Source: Lepiota brunneoincarnata
Taxonomy: Eukaryota > Basidiomycota > Agaricomycetes > Agaricales > Agaricaceae
Length of the DNA stretch: 64,000 nt
Assembly (NCBI GenBank): GCA_023014365.1
Contig: JAEBUN010000031.1
Span: forward strand, 124,001-188,000
Direction: 5' to 3'
Positions 24,001 to 33,208 of this stretch are shown piece by piece. Within the stretch, counting starts at the first letter, position 1, and each line of letters starts with the position of its first letter. Both the position numbers and the translations under genes were made by a program. The notes under the pieces are model-generated. The model was not told the origin of the DNA. It ran no database searches and saw nothing but the letters and a program-made list of their open reading frames with translations.

Positions 24001-24924
24001 GAAGACCGCAGAGATAGCCAGGGCCACCTCGTCGATCCTGTCAGATGAGCCCAGGTCTGGAAAGTCCAGGCCCATAAGCCCCGTCGATACCTCGGCTAGG
24101 AACTCGGCCTCCTCGTCCGAGTCCCGCTTCAGCGAGCGCCTGGGCACAGCCTCCTCGAAGGCCTCCAGAGGGATGATGATCCGAAGGGGGCAGTGGTCAG
24201 ATTGACCCCGCAGATCGGGACACCGCATGGGAAGCGGCAAATGGCCCGCAGCCGCCCTCGCAAACACGAGGTCGATCACGGTAGAAGCAAGCCCCTCCTC
24301 AAAGGGGAAGTGCGTGGGGCCCGGGTTCTCAGGGAGCAAGAGGTCCAGGCCCAGCGAGTCCGCCGTTTCCAGCAGGGAGGCGGCAGCAGCGGGATTGTGG
24401 GGAGCCCACGGGTCCCATTGCGGCGAACGGCAGTTGAAGTCCCCCGACATGAGGGCGCACTGCGGAAGAGAGTCAACGGCGTCCGCAAGATAGCGGATGC
24501 CCGACTGCCTATCGTCCGAGTAGACGTTGAGAAAGTACACGGCCTCCCCATGCAGAAACATGGAGACGGCCATGACGTCACGGTGATCGATGACATCACG
24601 TCGAAGCGAGGGGCGGAGCCGCATCATCCGGTTATGCACATACGCCATAACCCGAGGAGGCTGATCCGGGGAAGAAGGAGGGCGGAACAAACACAGCCAC
24701 TCCGGATGCTTGGGCGCCCCGACAACCTCATCCCCGTCAGGGTCAGAGGAGGACGGAACGCGGCGGATGGAGCGCCAAGGCGGCTCCTGTAGTAAGAACA
24801 TATCAACGTCGCCTTTGAATTGTTCCAGTAGAGAGTCTACAAGAATGTAACTACGGAATACATTCTGAGACCAGACACGACACGCTCTCCTCAATCTCCT
24901 AGGTTCCTGACGGTCCCTATTCAT
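21040..24924 (-). CDS. LINE-A ORF2 polyprotein: EEP endonuclease, RT, RNase H, C-terminal CxC-H-C
   Basis: 1294 residues. The endonuclease is at ~10-245 (VWSQNVF, LLQEPPW, GDFNCRSPQW near 160, SDHC near 240); it would nick the target to prime reverse transcription. RT is at ~480-800: IIPKPGKPSYATPKAFRPI, FDIAQFFPSLNHG, GVGQGSALSPV and catalytic YVDD near 686. RNase H is at ~1000-1120 with acidic residues in ATDAS (~1006), AELFAI and FTDSMAS. The C-terminal CRCGFREETREHVFRSC near 1236 is a putative nucleic-acid-binding motif. The start ATG overlaps the ORF1 stop as ATGA, suggesting coupled termination-reinitiation. No breaks seen. Confidence 0.95.
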   Translation of the reverse strand: MNRDRQEPRRLRRACRVWSQNVFRSYILVDSLLEQFKGDVDMFLLQEPPWRSIRRVPSSSDPDGDEVVGAPKHPEWLCLFRPPSSPDQPPRVMAYVHNRMMRLRPSLRRDVIDHRDVMAVSMFLHGEAVYFLNVYSDDRQSGIRYLADAVDSLPQCALMSGDFNCRSPQWDPWAPHNPAAAASLLETADSLGLDLLLPENPGPTHFPFEEGLASTVIDLVFARAAAGHLPLPMRCPDLRGQSDHCPLRIIIPLEAFEEAVPRRSLKRDSDEEAEFLAEVSTGLMGLDFPDLGSSDRIDEVALAISAVFSEAWLTHSKEICVVSRSKPWWDDECSRTYAVYSRSRDREDARTFKRTWKAAKRKFFDERIEEIASTNKRPWDLMDWVRARKLPPCEAIRYRDRPCNTLEELWEGLHGSYNAANDRPVDVGVLDQVGPLPPREWPVFSDLEMHEALRACSSLSSPGPDHVTWTHLKSVLAGPTVTRLVCRIADACMECGHWPRHFKESVSVIIPKPGKPSYATPKAFRPIVLLNTLGKLVEKMIARRLQFEAVKFGVFHPNQFGGVIQRSTEDAGAYLVHLVRAGWARGLKTSVLAFDIAQFFPSLNHGMLLAVLARQGFSPCVGRFFASYLTGRFTSYAWNSFLSEPFRAEVGVGQGSALSPVLSGLYLAPAMYIIERRLPQPGLSLLSYVDDGTIVAQAWDLDANCVLLRRSYEVVHDTFTRFALVVEHDKSELFHFSRDRSGENPPVDLGFPPFTGATPLRPKTYWRYLGFYFDRALTFKEHVRFYSTKAISTVKAMGMLGNSVRGLLPDQKRLLYRSCVVPIATYGFRLWYYRGARCKGALDHLRRMQRWAALWITGAFRTSPDGGVGAIAGLIPIHLHLRKLRDRAELRYATLAPGHPVRALLGWGYSGDLRSHVRSIARLPPRELIKVKGPVVDANQRLAALAGPFDAVAPEAWPGRRLLDVYPDRVRFHSYDRGAEDALTAHVAALDRVLARAQADPGVLVAATDASLPPRRVHQAVSAAQVFQGLGCIYAVRLPGGKVTAPEAELFAIRLAVSKAVSVEGAASLVLFTDSMASARRAVDPSVHSAQGHSLAVCRLLAEWFAGGPARSVHFWEVPSRAKWPFHTQVHDFARSLPPVGVGARPRASLDYLRKEEVRSCQDRWIDLFQDPDHRGHGFLQLARDDDRPLRPTYLHGGAWIPHAHSVSVTARMTRAILNHAPIGGYWRRFFPQEDYSCRCGFREETREHVFRSCPRHSMAGVPATVEALIAFLEASPTVFAFAERAGPPPGGIG

Positions 24925-27116
24925 TGGGGTAAGCGAGGTTGACGCGGCGGGGAACGAACCCTTACCGGAGAATCATACCGGCGCTCGATCCACTCCCGAT
25001 CGAAGTGGTGAGCCCAGAATGGGCAGGCCGAAGCCAAAGCGGCGTGAGCGCCTCCGCAATTCACGCAAACGGGGGCGTGAGGGCAGGGGCGGTCAGCGGG
25101 GGTGGGGGGAATGGGCGGCCTGTGATTAGGCTGCCCCTTACAACAAGACGCAAACGCCCGATGGTTAGTCGGGGAGTGCGGGCCGCCGCAGTGAGAGCAG
25201 CGGATAGCCTCGCGTCGGCAGGCTAGAGAAGGGTGCCCCCACTTCCAGCAACGCTGGCAGAGGGGGACGCCGGGGTTGGCCTTCGCAGGGATGATCCTGC
25301 ACGGAGTGCCGTCGATGGTGATGACGCGTCGTGAGACCGTCTTCGCGTTGGACCCCTGCTGGGAGTCCCAGATCTCGAAGAACACGGTGGCCGTGTCGGC
25401 GGCCCTCGAGTTCTTGACGATGCGCGGCCTGGTGGCCAGCACAAAATACTCAGACCACACAGAGCGCTGCATGGCCTCGACCACCCTGTCGGGCGTGAGC
25501 CAGGGCTGACCGCCCCGGAACATAGGCGCGTCGAGGAGCTTGAGGTAGCTCTTCGAGCGGGGGAGGTTCGCGTCGACAACGGCATTAGGCCAGTTGCCAC
25601 GGACAGCGTTCCTGATAGTGCCGATGTCCAGTTCGCTGGGCACGGCGGTGGTGTAGCAAGCTACATGTGAGTCCATCTGCTGGACTCGCTCGATGCGAAC
25701 GAGCGAGCCCGCAGACGCCAGAGCGGCGGCCGCCACCCGATGAATCTCCGCGCAGACGACGGGGCCCAGATTGGCTGGGAGACCGCCCCCTGCGAGGGTG
25801 AGCATGACCTGCTTGCGCGAAGGTCCGGACGTAGTCATCCTCGGCTTGGGGGCCTTGGGCGGCTGCTGGGCGGCTGCTGCCTGCCGATGGAACGAGACCA
25901 CCTTGTGAGAAGGTAGCCCCGGGAGAGCACGCGCCAGGTCGACAAGACCCGACGGGGAGGAGACGGCCGCGGCCGCGTAAGAGCGGGGCGGGGAACGAGG
26001 CTTGGTAGCCAAGTTGACGCGCGGAGGGGGGGGACCGGGGGGTGGCCTCGCAGCCAACCGAGCCCTGTCCGCTGCCGACAGCGGAGGAACATTGGCAGCT
26101 CGCGCCGCCCTGATACGAGATGGCTGCTGCCCCGCACCGGGGTTGCGAGCCACTGGGACAGGATTGCCCAAGCCCGTGCGGGCCAGGTTCCTGAAGAATT
26201 GCTGAGTAGGTGCAGGACGCGCATACCCGGCAGGAAAACGCCCCAAATCCTCCGCCGGAGCAGGAGGCAGGGGGAGGTTACCCTCCCAAGGGGTGCGGCG
26301 CGAGCCACCCGCCTGAGGAGCGCCATCCACCTCCATAGGAGCCACGGAGGCCCTAGGAGAGGGGGCGTGCATACTGCCCGCAACCCCAACAGGGGTGGCA
26401 GGTGCAGCAGAGTCCGGCCGTTTGCCCTTCCCTTGCGCAGGGGTTGGGGTGCTCGGCCTGGACGGACCATACACCTCAGAGGCCCACTCGTGGAGCCTCA
26501 GGGTGCGCTTGCCCTCCTCAAAGGGGATGTCGTCCCAGTCATGCTCTTCCACCTCGCGAAAGAGCCTGGCCAGGGAGCGGGCGACCTCCGCGCTGCCGCC
26601 TGCAGAAAGATTGCCGCGCTTGGCCCTCTCCAGCCACAGCGCGACCACGTCGAGAGCGTCCGCCACGATCCCAGCCTCACCCTCTGCATCCGCGGGACTG
26701 CGGGAAAGGGCGAGGAAGGTGGGGACGAACTCGGGATCCTCCTCCTCCTCCACAAAAGCGGGGCCGGGGGACGGCTCGGCTCCAGGATCGACAGCCATCC
26801 TAGAGGAACCGGAGACCGATTCGAGGTCGAGCTCCTGCCTCAGAGGGGCGGAGGGCTTGGGCGTGCGGGTGCGCTTGGGACGAGGGGTCACCGGGGCGTC
26901 ATCCGGGTAGACGGCGGACTCGCGAGGCCTCTTGGGGGCCTCGGCAGCCGGAGCGGGGGCAGCAGCCTGTGATGCAGAGCTGTAGCCAGGTCGAGAGGGG
27001 CCGGGGGGGGCATCCTGAGTGCGAGAAAGAGCCATAGCGAGGGGGTCCGGCGACGAAGGATCCGCCGGCGGAGGCACCCCCGCTCCCTGAGAAGAGCGAG
27101 TAGACCTTGGAGGCAT
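24921..27116 (-). CDS. LINE-A ORF1 protein with three zinc knuckles
   Basis: 731 residues starting MPPRSTRSSQGAG. Residues ~1-270 are Pro/Ser/Glu-rich with a conserved acidic stretch (EEEEDPEFVPTFLALSRSP, HDWDDIPFEEGKRTLRLHEW). Residues ~270-440 are basic and Pro-rich. A more structured part follows (LTLAGGGLPANLGPVVCAEI, WLTPDRVVEAMQRSVWSEYF). Three zinc knuckles are at ~618-715: CQRCWKWGHPSLAC, CSHCGGPHSPTNH...C and CVNCGGAHAALASAC. LINE ORF1 proteins with such knuckles bind element RNA in the transposition particle. It overlaps ORF2 by ATGA. It is the only complete unbroken ORF1 in the window. Confidence 0.93.
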   Translation of the reverse strand: MPPRSTRSSQGAGVPPPADPSSPDPLAMALSRTQDAPPGPSRPGYSSASQAAAPAPAAEAPKRPRESAVYPDDAPVTPRPKRTRTPKPSAPLRQELDLESVSGSSRMAVDPGAEPSPGPAFVEEEEDPEFVPTFLALSRSPADAEGEAGIVADALDVVALWLERAKRGNLSAGGSAEVARSLARLFREVEEHDWDDIPFEEGKRTLRLHEWASEVYGPSRPSTPTPAQGKGKRPDSAAPATPVGVAGSMHAPSPRASVAPMEVDGAPQAGGSRRTPWEGNLPLPPAPAEDLGRFPAGYARPAPTQQFFRNLARTGLGNPVPVARNPGAGQQPSRIRAARAANVPPLSAADRARLAARPPPGPPPPRVNLATKPRSPPRSYAAAAVSSPSGLVDLARALPGLPSHKVVSFHRQAAAAQQPPKAPKPRMTTSGPSRKQVMLTLAGGGLPANLGPVVCAEIHRVAAAALASAGSLVRIERVQQMDSHVACYTTAVPSELDIGTIRNAVRGNWPNAVVDANLPRSKSYLKLLDAPMFRGGQPWLTPDRVVEAMQRSVWSEYFVLATRPRIVKNSRAADTATVFFEIWDSQQGSNAKTVSRRVITIDGTPCRIIPAKANPGVPLCQRCWKWGHPSLACRREAIRCSHCGGPHSPTNHRAFASCCKGQPNHRPPIPPTPADRPCPHAPVCVNCGGAHAALASACPFWAHHFDREWIERRYDSPVRVRSPPRQPRLPQ

Positions 27117-27234
27117 GCGCGTAGGACTTTAAGATCGGTGATCAGACTACAAGAGCTCGTTGCAGAGGATAGCGAGTAGGGGTAGGCGGTGGCTGTGCAG
27201 CAAGTTTGTGGTGGTTGAAGTCCAAGAAGGGGTG
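27117..27234 (-). promoter_or_regulatory. LINE-A 5' UTR with presumed internal promoter
   Basis: The same ~118-base leader precedes ORF1 in A1 (10490-10607), A2 (9569-9685), A9 and A10 (33823-33946), always ending at the same terminal bases. A full-length LINE needs a promoter inside its transcribed region, so promoter activity here is inference. No TATA box is visible. Confidence 0.5.
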
Positions 27235-28264
27235 CTGACTTGTTGGCTTCGGCCAGGCGGGCGGTGGATCCGTCGGTGCACTCCGCCCAGGGTCATTCCT
27301 TGGCGGTCTGCCGCCTTCTCGCCGAGTGGTTTGCCGGAGGCCCGGCCCGCTCGGTTCACTTCTGGGAGGTCCCCTCGCGTGCGAGGTGGCCTTTCCATAC
27401 TCAGGTGCACGACTTCGCCCAGTCGTTGCCTCCCGTTGGGGTGGGGGCTCGCCCCCGAGCCTCGCTTGACTACCTTCGCAAGGAGGAAGTACGGTCGTGT
27501 CAGGACCGCTGGATCGATTTGTTCCAGGATCCTGATCATCGCGGGCATGGTTTCCTCCAACTCGCCAGGGACGACGACCGTCCCCTTCGGCCCACATATC
27601 TCCATGGTGGGGCCTGGATCCCGCACACTCACTCGGTGTCAGTAATGCCCCGGATGACGCGTGCTATTCTTAACCACGCGCCGATAGGGAGCTATCGCCG
27701 GCGTTTTTTCCCCCAGGAAGAGTATTCTTGTCGCTGTGGGTTTCGGGAGGAGACTCGCGAGCACGTGTTCCGGAGTTGCCCTAGGCACTCCATGGCGGGG
27801 GTCCCGGCTACGGTCGAGGCCCTCATTGCTTTCCTCGAGGCGTCGCCGACAGCGTTCGCGTTCGCTGAGAGGGCCGGGCCCCCTCCGGGGGGTATCGGCT
27901 AGTAGCTCTGCCTGGCGCCCGGTTGGGGCCGGGCCAGGGCGTTGGTTATTCCCCCGCCGTCTTCGGACGGCGTGTAGGGATTTACGTGGGAATTGACCCC
28001 TAGCCCCCGATAAGGGGGGGGACCTCGCTTCGGTTCTGTTCCCGCGCCGTGCGCTGGGCGGCAGCTGTCTTCCCGCCTCCGTTCACTCGGGGCGGCTTCG
28101 TCCTGGGCATGGGGAAGCGCATGCCCGCGTCCGCAGTCACGCGTTGTATGTACAGATACCCCGTAGTGTACGGCTCGGTCGTTTGTACTGTAGTACGTTG
28201 CTGCGCACGGCCTCCCTACGCGGCCCGTGTAATAAATTGGAGATTTAAAAAAAAAAAAAAAAAA
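27235..28264 (+). mobile_element. LINE-A copy A8, 3' part
   Basis: Continuation of A8 after A9: second duplicate at 27235-27248, RNase H remainder, ORF2 stop at 27902, 3' UTR, poly(A) at 28247-28264. It ends against the RNase H sequence of element G2, so A8 inserted into G2. Confidence 0.9.
27249..27902 (+). pseudogene. LINE-A ORF2 C-terminus of A8
   Basis: Continues the frame broken at 20670: ARRAVDPSVHSAQGHS, the HFWEVPSRARWPFHTQVHDF end of RNase H, and the terminal CRCGFREETREHVFRSC motif before GPPPGGIG and stop. Open and in frame with the 5' part. Confidence 0.88.
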
Positions 28265-30299
28265 GGAAGCATTTATCTCCGCCCCCGTCCTCACTCCTTG
28301 GGTCCCCGACGCTCAGATCATTGTCGAGACCGACGCCTCCGACTACGCCCTTGCGGCAATCCTCTCTATCGTCACCGACGATGGGGAGGTCCATCCTGTT
28401 GCATTCCATTCCCGCACCTTTAACACGGCCGAACTCAACTATGACACTCACGACAAGGAACTCCTGGCGATATTCGAAGCCTTTCGCATCTGGTGGCACT
28501 ATCTCGAAGGTGCCCCCCTTGCTATTGATGTGGTCACTGACCACAAGAACCTCGAATACTTCTGCACCACCAAGATCCTGACTCGCCGCCAAGCTCGTTG
28601 GTCCGAGTTCCTATCCCAATTCCACCTCGTCATCCGTTTCTGACCCGGCTGCCTCGGCACCAAGCCTGATGCCCTAACTAGACGATGGGACATCTACCCT
28701 AAAGGGGGGAATAGCGACTATGCATCAGTCAACCCGCACAACTTCCGGCCTGTGTTCACTCACGAACAGCTCGCGGCCTCCGTCCGTGCCACCACTCTTT
28801 ACGCCCCTTCCCTTCGCGCAGCTGTAGTCATGGACCTCGATCAGCTACACCGCGATATTCTCGCCGCCCTACCAGCGGATCCGACCGCTTCCGCCCATCT
28901 TGCCAGCCCAGAAGGCCGTTGGTCAGTTAATGATAAAGGTTTCCTCCTCTTAGACGACAGAATCTACGTCCCTGACGCCGACAATCTCCGACTTCGGGTC
29001 CTCCAGTACAAGCATGATCACATCCTAGCCGGCCACTTCGGTCAGAATAAAACGCTGGAACTCATCCGGCGCGAATACACCTGGCCTAGCGTCCGCACCT
29101 TCATCAAGGATTTCTGTAAGTCTTGCGTCACCTGTATGAGGTCTAAACCCCAGCACCATCGCCCCTACGGTCTCCTTAAGCAACTCCCCATCCCCGAACG
29201 CCCTTGGAATTCAATCTCCATGGACTTCATCGAAAAACTTCCCGCCTCCTCCAGCTATGACGCCATCCTGGTAATCGTTGACAGACTCACCAAACAATCC
29301 CTCTTCATTCCGACTTATGATACCGTCACTTCCTCCGACCTCGCCCGCCTATTCGTCCTCCACGTCTTCTCTAAGCACGGCGTGCCCGAACATGTTACCT
29401 CCGACCGCGGCTCCGAATTCGTCTCCCACTTCTTCCGCTCATTGGGACAAGCCCTTGACATGAAGCTACATTTCACCTCGGGCTACCATCCAGAAGGCGA
29501 CGGACAAACGGAACGCACCAACCAGACCCTCGAACAATACCTTCGGGTCTATTGTAACTACCAACAGGACAATTGGTCCGAATTACTACCCCTAGCTGAG
29601 TTTGCTTACAACAACGCTCCTAGTGCCACCACCGGTATCTCCCCATTCTTCGCTAATAAAGGATACCATCCGAACATCACAGTTCATCCTGAACGCGATC
29701 TTGCCTCCGCCCGGGCCCGCCATTTTGCTGTTGATCTTGACGACCTACATACCACCCTGAAGTCCGAAATAGCGCTAGCCCAGCAACGTTATCAGACCTC
29801 CGCCGACGCCCGCCGACTCCCCGCCCCGGACTTCAAGGTTGGACAAAAGGTATTCGTGAAAGCCCAATTCTTCTGCACCACCCGTCCCTCCAAAAAACTC
29901 TCCGAAAAGTACCTTGGGCCTTATGAGATCATTGCACAAGCAGGTACTCACTCCCTTACACTCCGACTTCCCGACTCCATGCGTGGAGTACACCCAGTCT
30001 TCCATGTTTCCATGCTCGAACCAGCCACACCTAACACCATACCCGCCCGATCGGATCCGCCGCCCGCGCCGGTTTCCATTGACGGTGAACCAGAATACAA
30101 GATTGCCCGCATCGTCAACTCTAAGATCGATCGGCGCCGCGCGTGCAAGCTCCTCTATAAAGTCATCTGGTTAGGTTACGAAGACACTGAAGAAGAGTCC
30201 TCGTGGTTGCCAGCCACCGAGCTTGAACATGCTATAGATCTCGTAGAGGCTTTTCATTCCTCTTACCCTGCAAAGCCTGGTCCTCTTCACTCACTTTGA
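28265..30299 (+). pseudogene. pol: Chromovirus pol 3' half: RNase H, integrase, chromodomain (G2)
   Basis: Begins in RNase H (VETDASDYALAAIL). One TGA at 28641-28643 stands where sister copy G has CGG (LVIRF-R-PG). The frame then stays open to 30299: integrase zinc region HDHILAGHFGQN...CKSCVTCM, catalytic Asp in MDFIEKLP, Asp in SDRGSEF, Glu in GDGQTERTNQ, then a C-terminal chromodomain (EYKIARIVNSKIDRRR, VIWLGYEDTEEESSWLP). Chromodomains of this class can direct integration toward marked chromatin. The frame is uninterrupted after the one stop, so decay is slight apart from the missing 5' half. Confidence 0.92.
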
Positions 30300-30368
30300 G
30301 TTACTGACCACACATCACACCAAGAAACAACCATGTATTAAACAAACCCAAAAAACAACCCCGTACAA

Positions 30369-31454
30369 CTACCTATCGGTGTCGTCTCCAGAGAGCCCGG
30401 GCGACCCATTCACTTCTTCCATCAAATCCTGCACCTCCTCCTCCGAAGCGGGCCCGACACTCCCCTCCGAACCCTCCATCTCCGAAAAATTTCCACTCGA
30501 CCAATTTCCGTCCACCTGAGCCTCCCAACGCCGTAGTTGCTCGTAGCGGCCAGCAAGCGACCCCATCTTGTCGACCTTTTCCCCCAACCGAGCGATGGAC
30601 CGCTCAATTCGCACCTCCAGGATGTAGATTTTCTTGACGGTCTCCTGGTGCCTTTCTTCGATGAGCCGTTTCAACTCTACAAGGTCCATCAATTGGCATC
30701 CATCATAATACAGGATTCCTTACTCACCTTCGAATTGCTGGCCTGACAAACCACCGGCCCCGCTCGGCTCCGTCTCCTCTTGACCCCCGCACCGTTTTTT
30801 CATTTTGCTGCACCGACGGCAACTCCTGGTGTTACTAAGAAACTATCAGTATGTAGTCTGGAAATCCTCCAAAATGACTTACCCGCCGGCCACCTCACAT
30901 GGGACCCCGTCTCGCTGGCACCTCCAGCAGGGATTCTCGCCCCCGAATATGTGCGCATTGCCCCGTCGTGGGGCCGCCCTCACCTTTGCCTTCCCCTTAC
31001 CCTTACCCCCTGAATCCCCGGAGTCCTCCTCCCCCTCTTCCTCCTCGTCCCTCACCTCATCCCTATCTGTATATTCGGAATCCGACTCCTCCGTATCTAC
31101 TTGCATCGGGTCTTCCAACAGACGGCTCGACGAGGCCCCTGTGGTCGTCGCAACAAGTTGGGCCCGAATCGCCCGACGCTCTGCCTCGGCGGTTTCCTCT
31201 TGCTGCCTCCTGATCTCCTCCGCATATCGCTCCTTCACGCGCTCTTCCGCTTGTCGCTGGCACAGCTCTATGAGCCGCCGTCGCTCCTCCTCTTGGTGCT
31301 CTATTGCCAGCCGCCGCTCCTCCTCCTCTCGCCGTTCCTCTTCTTCTAGCCTCTCGATTTCGAGCCGCTCTCGTTCCTCTCGCTCCGCCTTCTCTCTCAG
31401 TAATCGCGCCTTGCGCTCCGTAGCGGTCGGTTGACGGGATGGTTGTCTGCTCAT
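30369..31454 (-). CDS. Antisense spliced accessory gene of G2: coiled coil plus Zn2Cys6-like cluster
   Basis: Lies opposite pol, between pol and the 3' LTR. Exons are 31454-30883, 30834-30728 and 30676-30369; introns of 48 and 51 nt have GTAAGT and GTGAGT donors and TAG acceptors. Spliced length is 328 residues. Exon 1 is a long Glu/Arg-rich coiled coil, then an acidic Ser-rich stretch, then CWRCQRDGVPC. Exon 2 supplies CHRCSKMKKRC, so splicing creates CX2CX6C-X9-CX2CX6C, the Zn2Cys6 pattern of fungal DNA-binding proteins. Exon 3 is another heptad-like coil with an acidic tail. A TATA-like TATATAAAA at 31507-31515 lies ~53 bases upstream. Exon sizes and intron positions match the copy in G. 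Function unknown; DNA binding is inference. Confidence 0.82.
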
Positions 31455-31506
31455 GGGGGTAGGAGGTCAAGTTGTGTCCTCTCAAATTCGAATCAGTTCA
31501 CCTTTT

Positions 31507-31515
31507 TTTTTATAT
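31507..31515 (-). promoter_or_regulatory. TATA box of the G2 antisense gene
   Basis: TATATAAAA on the minus strand, ~53 bases before the ATG at 31454. The equivalent site in G is TATAAAAA at 52822-52829, ~50 bases before its ATG. Confidence 0.6.
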
Positions 31516-31591
31516 ACCTTCGTGGAATTTTCTGGTGGGCCCCGGTCTAGACCGCCTTGGGCCTCGAGGCTCGGCCCTAAAGGGGGGGCAC

Positions 31592-32252
31592 TGTCATATC
31601 CACACCAAACCTAGAGCTTAACCATTAGGCTTCGGCTTCTCGACTCCACGTGTGCTCCACACAACAACCCTATGCCCTCCGACTCGGCCCCGACTGGCTC
31701 CGACCGCAACCCTTCGCCCCGATCATGCGACCTACCTCTACACGTGCCACGATCACCTGACCCTCGGTGCTCCCATTGTCCAGTTCTCCATTCTCCGTCC
31801 GTAATCAGAATACGTTACCAGTCTCCATACCCGTACCGGTCTCCATTCCATTCGAAATTATTTGTAATCCGCTTGTAACCATATGGGTCTCCGCTTTGCT
31901 CCGCACGTAGTCAGTACGAGTCATAATTCGTCGAGCTAGTAGTATATATACCGTAGGCACTTGGCTTGTACTCCTCAGTCTGATAATCGAATCGAGCAGC
32001 GGACCAGTCCCCTGTTCCCTATCCTCCTCTCTCTCTGCCTCGCTCCGCTTCGGCCCCGACTTCCTGAAATACGGACTCGGACAGTAGGAGGGCACAGCAC
32101 ATAAGCTGAGGCCGCAAGTCCACTCTCCACCCGAAGTACTCCGCCTTGGTCCCGCCGTCTACGTACTGACGTCGTCCCGTCCCCCGGTTACCTTATACCA
32201 AGGATACCACCCCGACCCTCCGCTTCGGTTCCGACCTGCACCGGCTCTAACA
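31592..32252 (+). repeat. 3' LTR of G2
   Basis: 661 bp, beginning TGTCATATCC and ending GGCTCTAACA. It matches the LTRs of G and is preceded by the polypurine tract AAAGGGGGGG. A TATATATA-type box lies at ~31944-31951. The next five bases (cttag) should be the target duplicate, but the other side is lost. Confidence 0.9.
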
Positions 32253-33208
32253 CTTAGACTCTAACCTGGCTTAGTCAGTCAGGAGAACCGATAGAGGATT
32301 TAGTGCACTCGAGCCGGGTTGCAGGAGACTGTCCTGGCCCGCTACGGCTCATGCTTCGCCAGGGAGTTAGTATAGAGCCCCGGTTACTGGGCTTCCCATT
32401 CCCAGGCAGGTGGTTCGCTGATGCCAACCGGCACGGATCCCCACCTGTCCCAGGTCTCTGCCTCGCCCACAGCCAACCACGTTGCACTTCCAGAGGTCCG
32501 TGGACCAGTGGCGTGGAGTTGTTTCAGCACCCTAAGCCTGCGCCGCCCACTTCAGACAGAACACCCATGGGGGATCTAACCCCAGGGCATGCCCAGATGC
32601 GGACTCACCCAGAGCTCCAAGGTCCGGGCAGTGGACCTCTCCAATCGGCAGCCCCTATGGGAGAAGCCGTGGGTAACCCCAAAGCCCCAGCGCCCCACCC
32701 TTTGCCACCCGACTGGATACCTACTACCATGGACTAATGACCAGTACTTACTTGGCTTAAGCCGGCAGCACCCGGACCAAGCGTTCCCATGTGGGGGGTT
32801 ACCTGGCCCCTTATCGGAACGTTCGATCTGTTTTTGTTAGAATTCCCCTGCTTACCAAACCCTGTGCTTTCGCTCCCTTATTGGGCACAGCCAATCTAGT
32901 CCAATCGAGATCAATCCAGATCCGCCACTTTGGGCTCCAACAATCTCTCCCCCAGATTTACCCCAGATCGGCGATTGCCAGTTGCCAAATCGAGAACTGA
33001 GATCAAGGAGACCATTGAATTTCCTCGGAGATAGTTTACCCACCCGAAGAACTAAGCACATGGTAGTATCCGATGACAACCGTGCAACCTCTCTCCACTT
33101 CACAGGTATGGAGGATGAGAGGGAATTGAACCCCCAACCTTTCTGGCAGCCGTGCGCAGCCACCTCTCCCCATCTTTAGTGATCGAAACCACTGGGCTAG
33201 AGGGGCCC
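32253..33208 (-). mobile_element. SINE-like element S1, 3' end lost to G2 insertion
   Basis: Minus-strand copy of the ~1.08 kb unit best seen at 41031-42109. The tRNA-like head is at the right (A box TAGCCCAGTGG at 33189-33199, B box GGTTCAATTCC at 33122-33132). The 3' ~115 bases and poly(A) are replaced by the G2 LTR at 32252, so G2 inserted into this unit. S1 itself sits inside ORF1 of LINE-A copy A10. Confidence 0.82.

Larger units (their letters stand above)
20671..27234 (-). mobile_element. Full-length, apparently intact LINE-A copy A9
   Basis: Complete 6.56 kb minus-strand LINE: poly(A) at 20671-20695, ~345-base 3' UTR, ORF2 21040-24924, ORF1 24921-27116, 5' UTR 27117-27234. A 14-bp duplicate flanks it and both ORFs are open at full length, so it is the best candidate for a recently active copy. 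Two ORFs, an RNase H and a poly(A) tail suggest a Tad1/I-like fungal clade, inferred from architecture only. Confidence 0.94.
28265..32252 (+). mobile_element. Ty3 chromovirus copy G2, 5'-truncated
   Basis: Same family as element G (52086-59913) but on the plus strand. It keeps RNase H, integrase and chromodomain (28265-30299), the antisense gene (30369-31454), the PPT (about 31580-31591) and the 3' LTR (31592-32252). The 5' half is absent; A8's poly(A) abuts position 28265. The LTR ends inside SINE-like unit S1, into which G2 had inserted. Confidence 0.9.

Noticed and set aside
1..28264. Head-to-tail LINEs as a telomere-type retrotransposon array
   Set aside because: Exact target duplicates show two of the copies are nested insertions into sister elements; several copies are in opposite orientation and no telomeric repeats are seen.
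16846..28264. A7/A8 as a twin-priming 5' inversion of a single LINE
   Set aside because: Both halves have their own poly(A) tail at the outer ends, which a single twin-primed insertion would not give.
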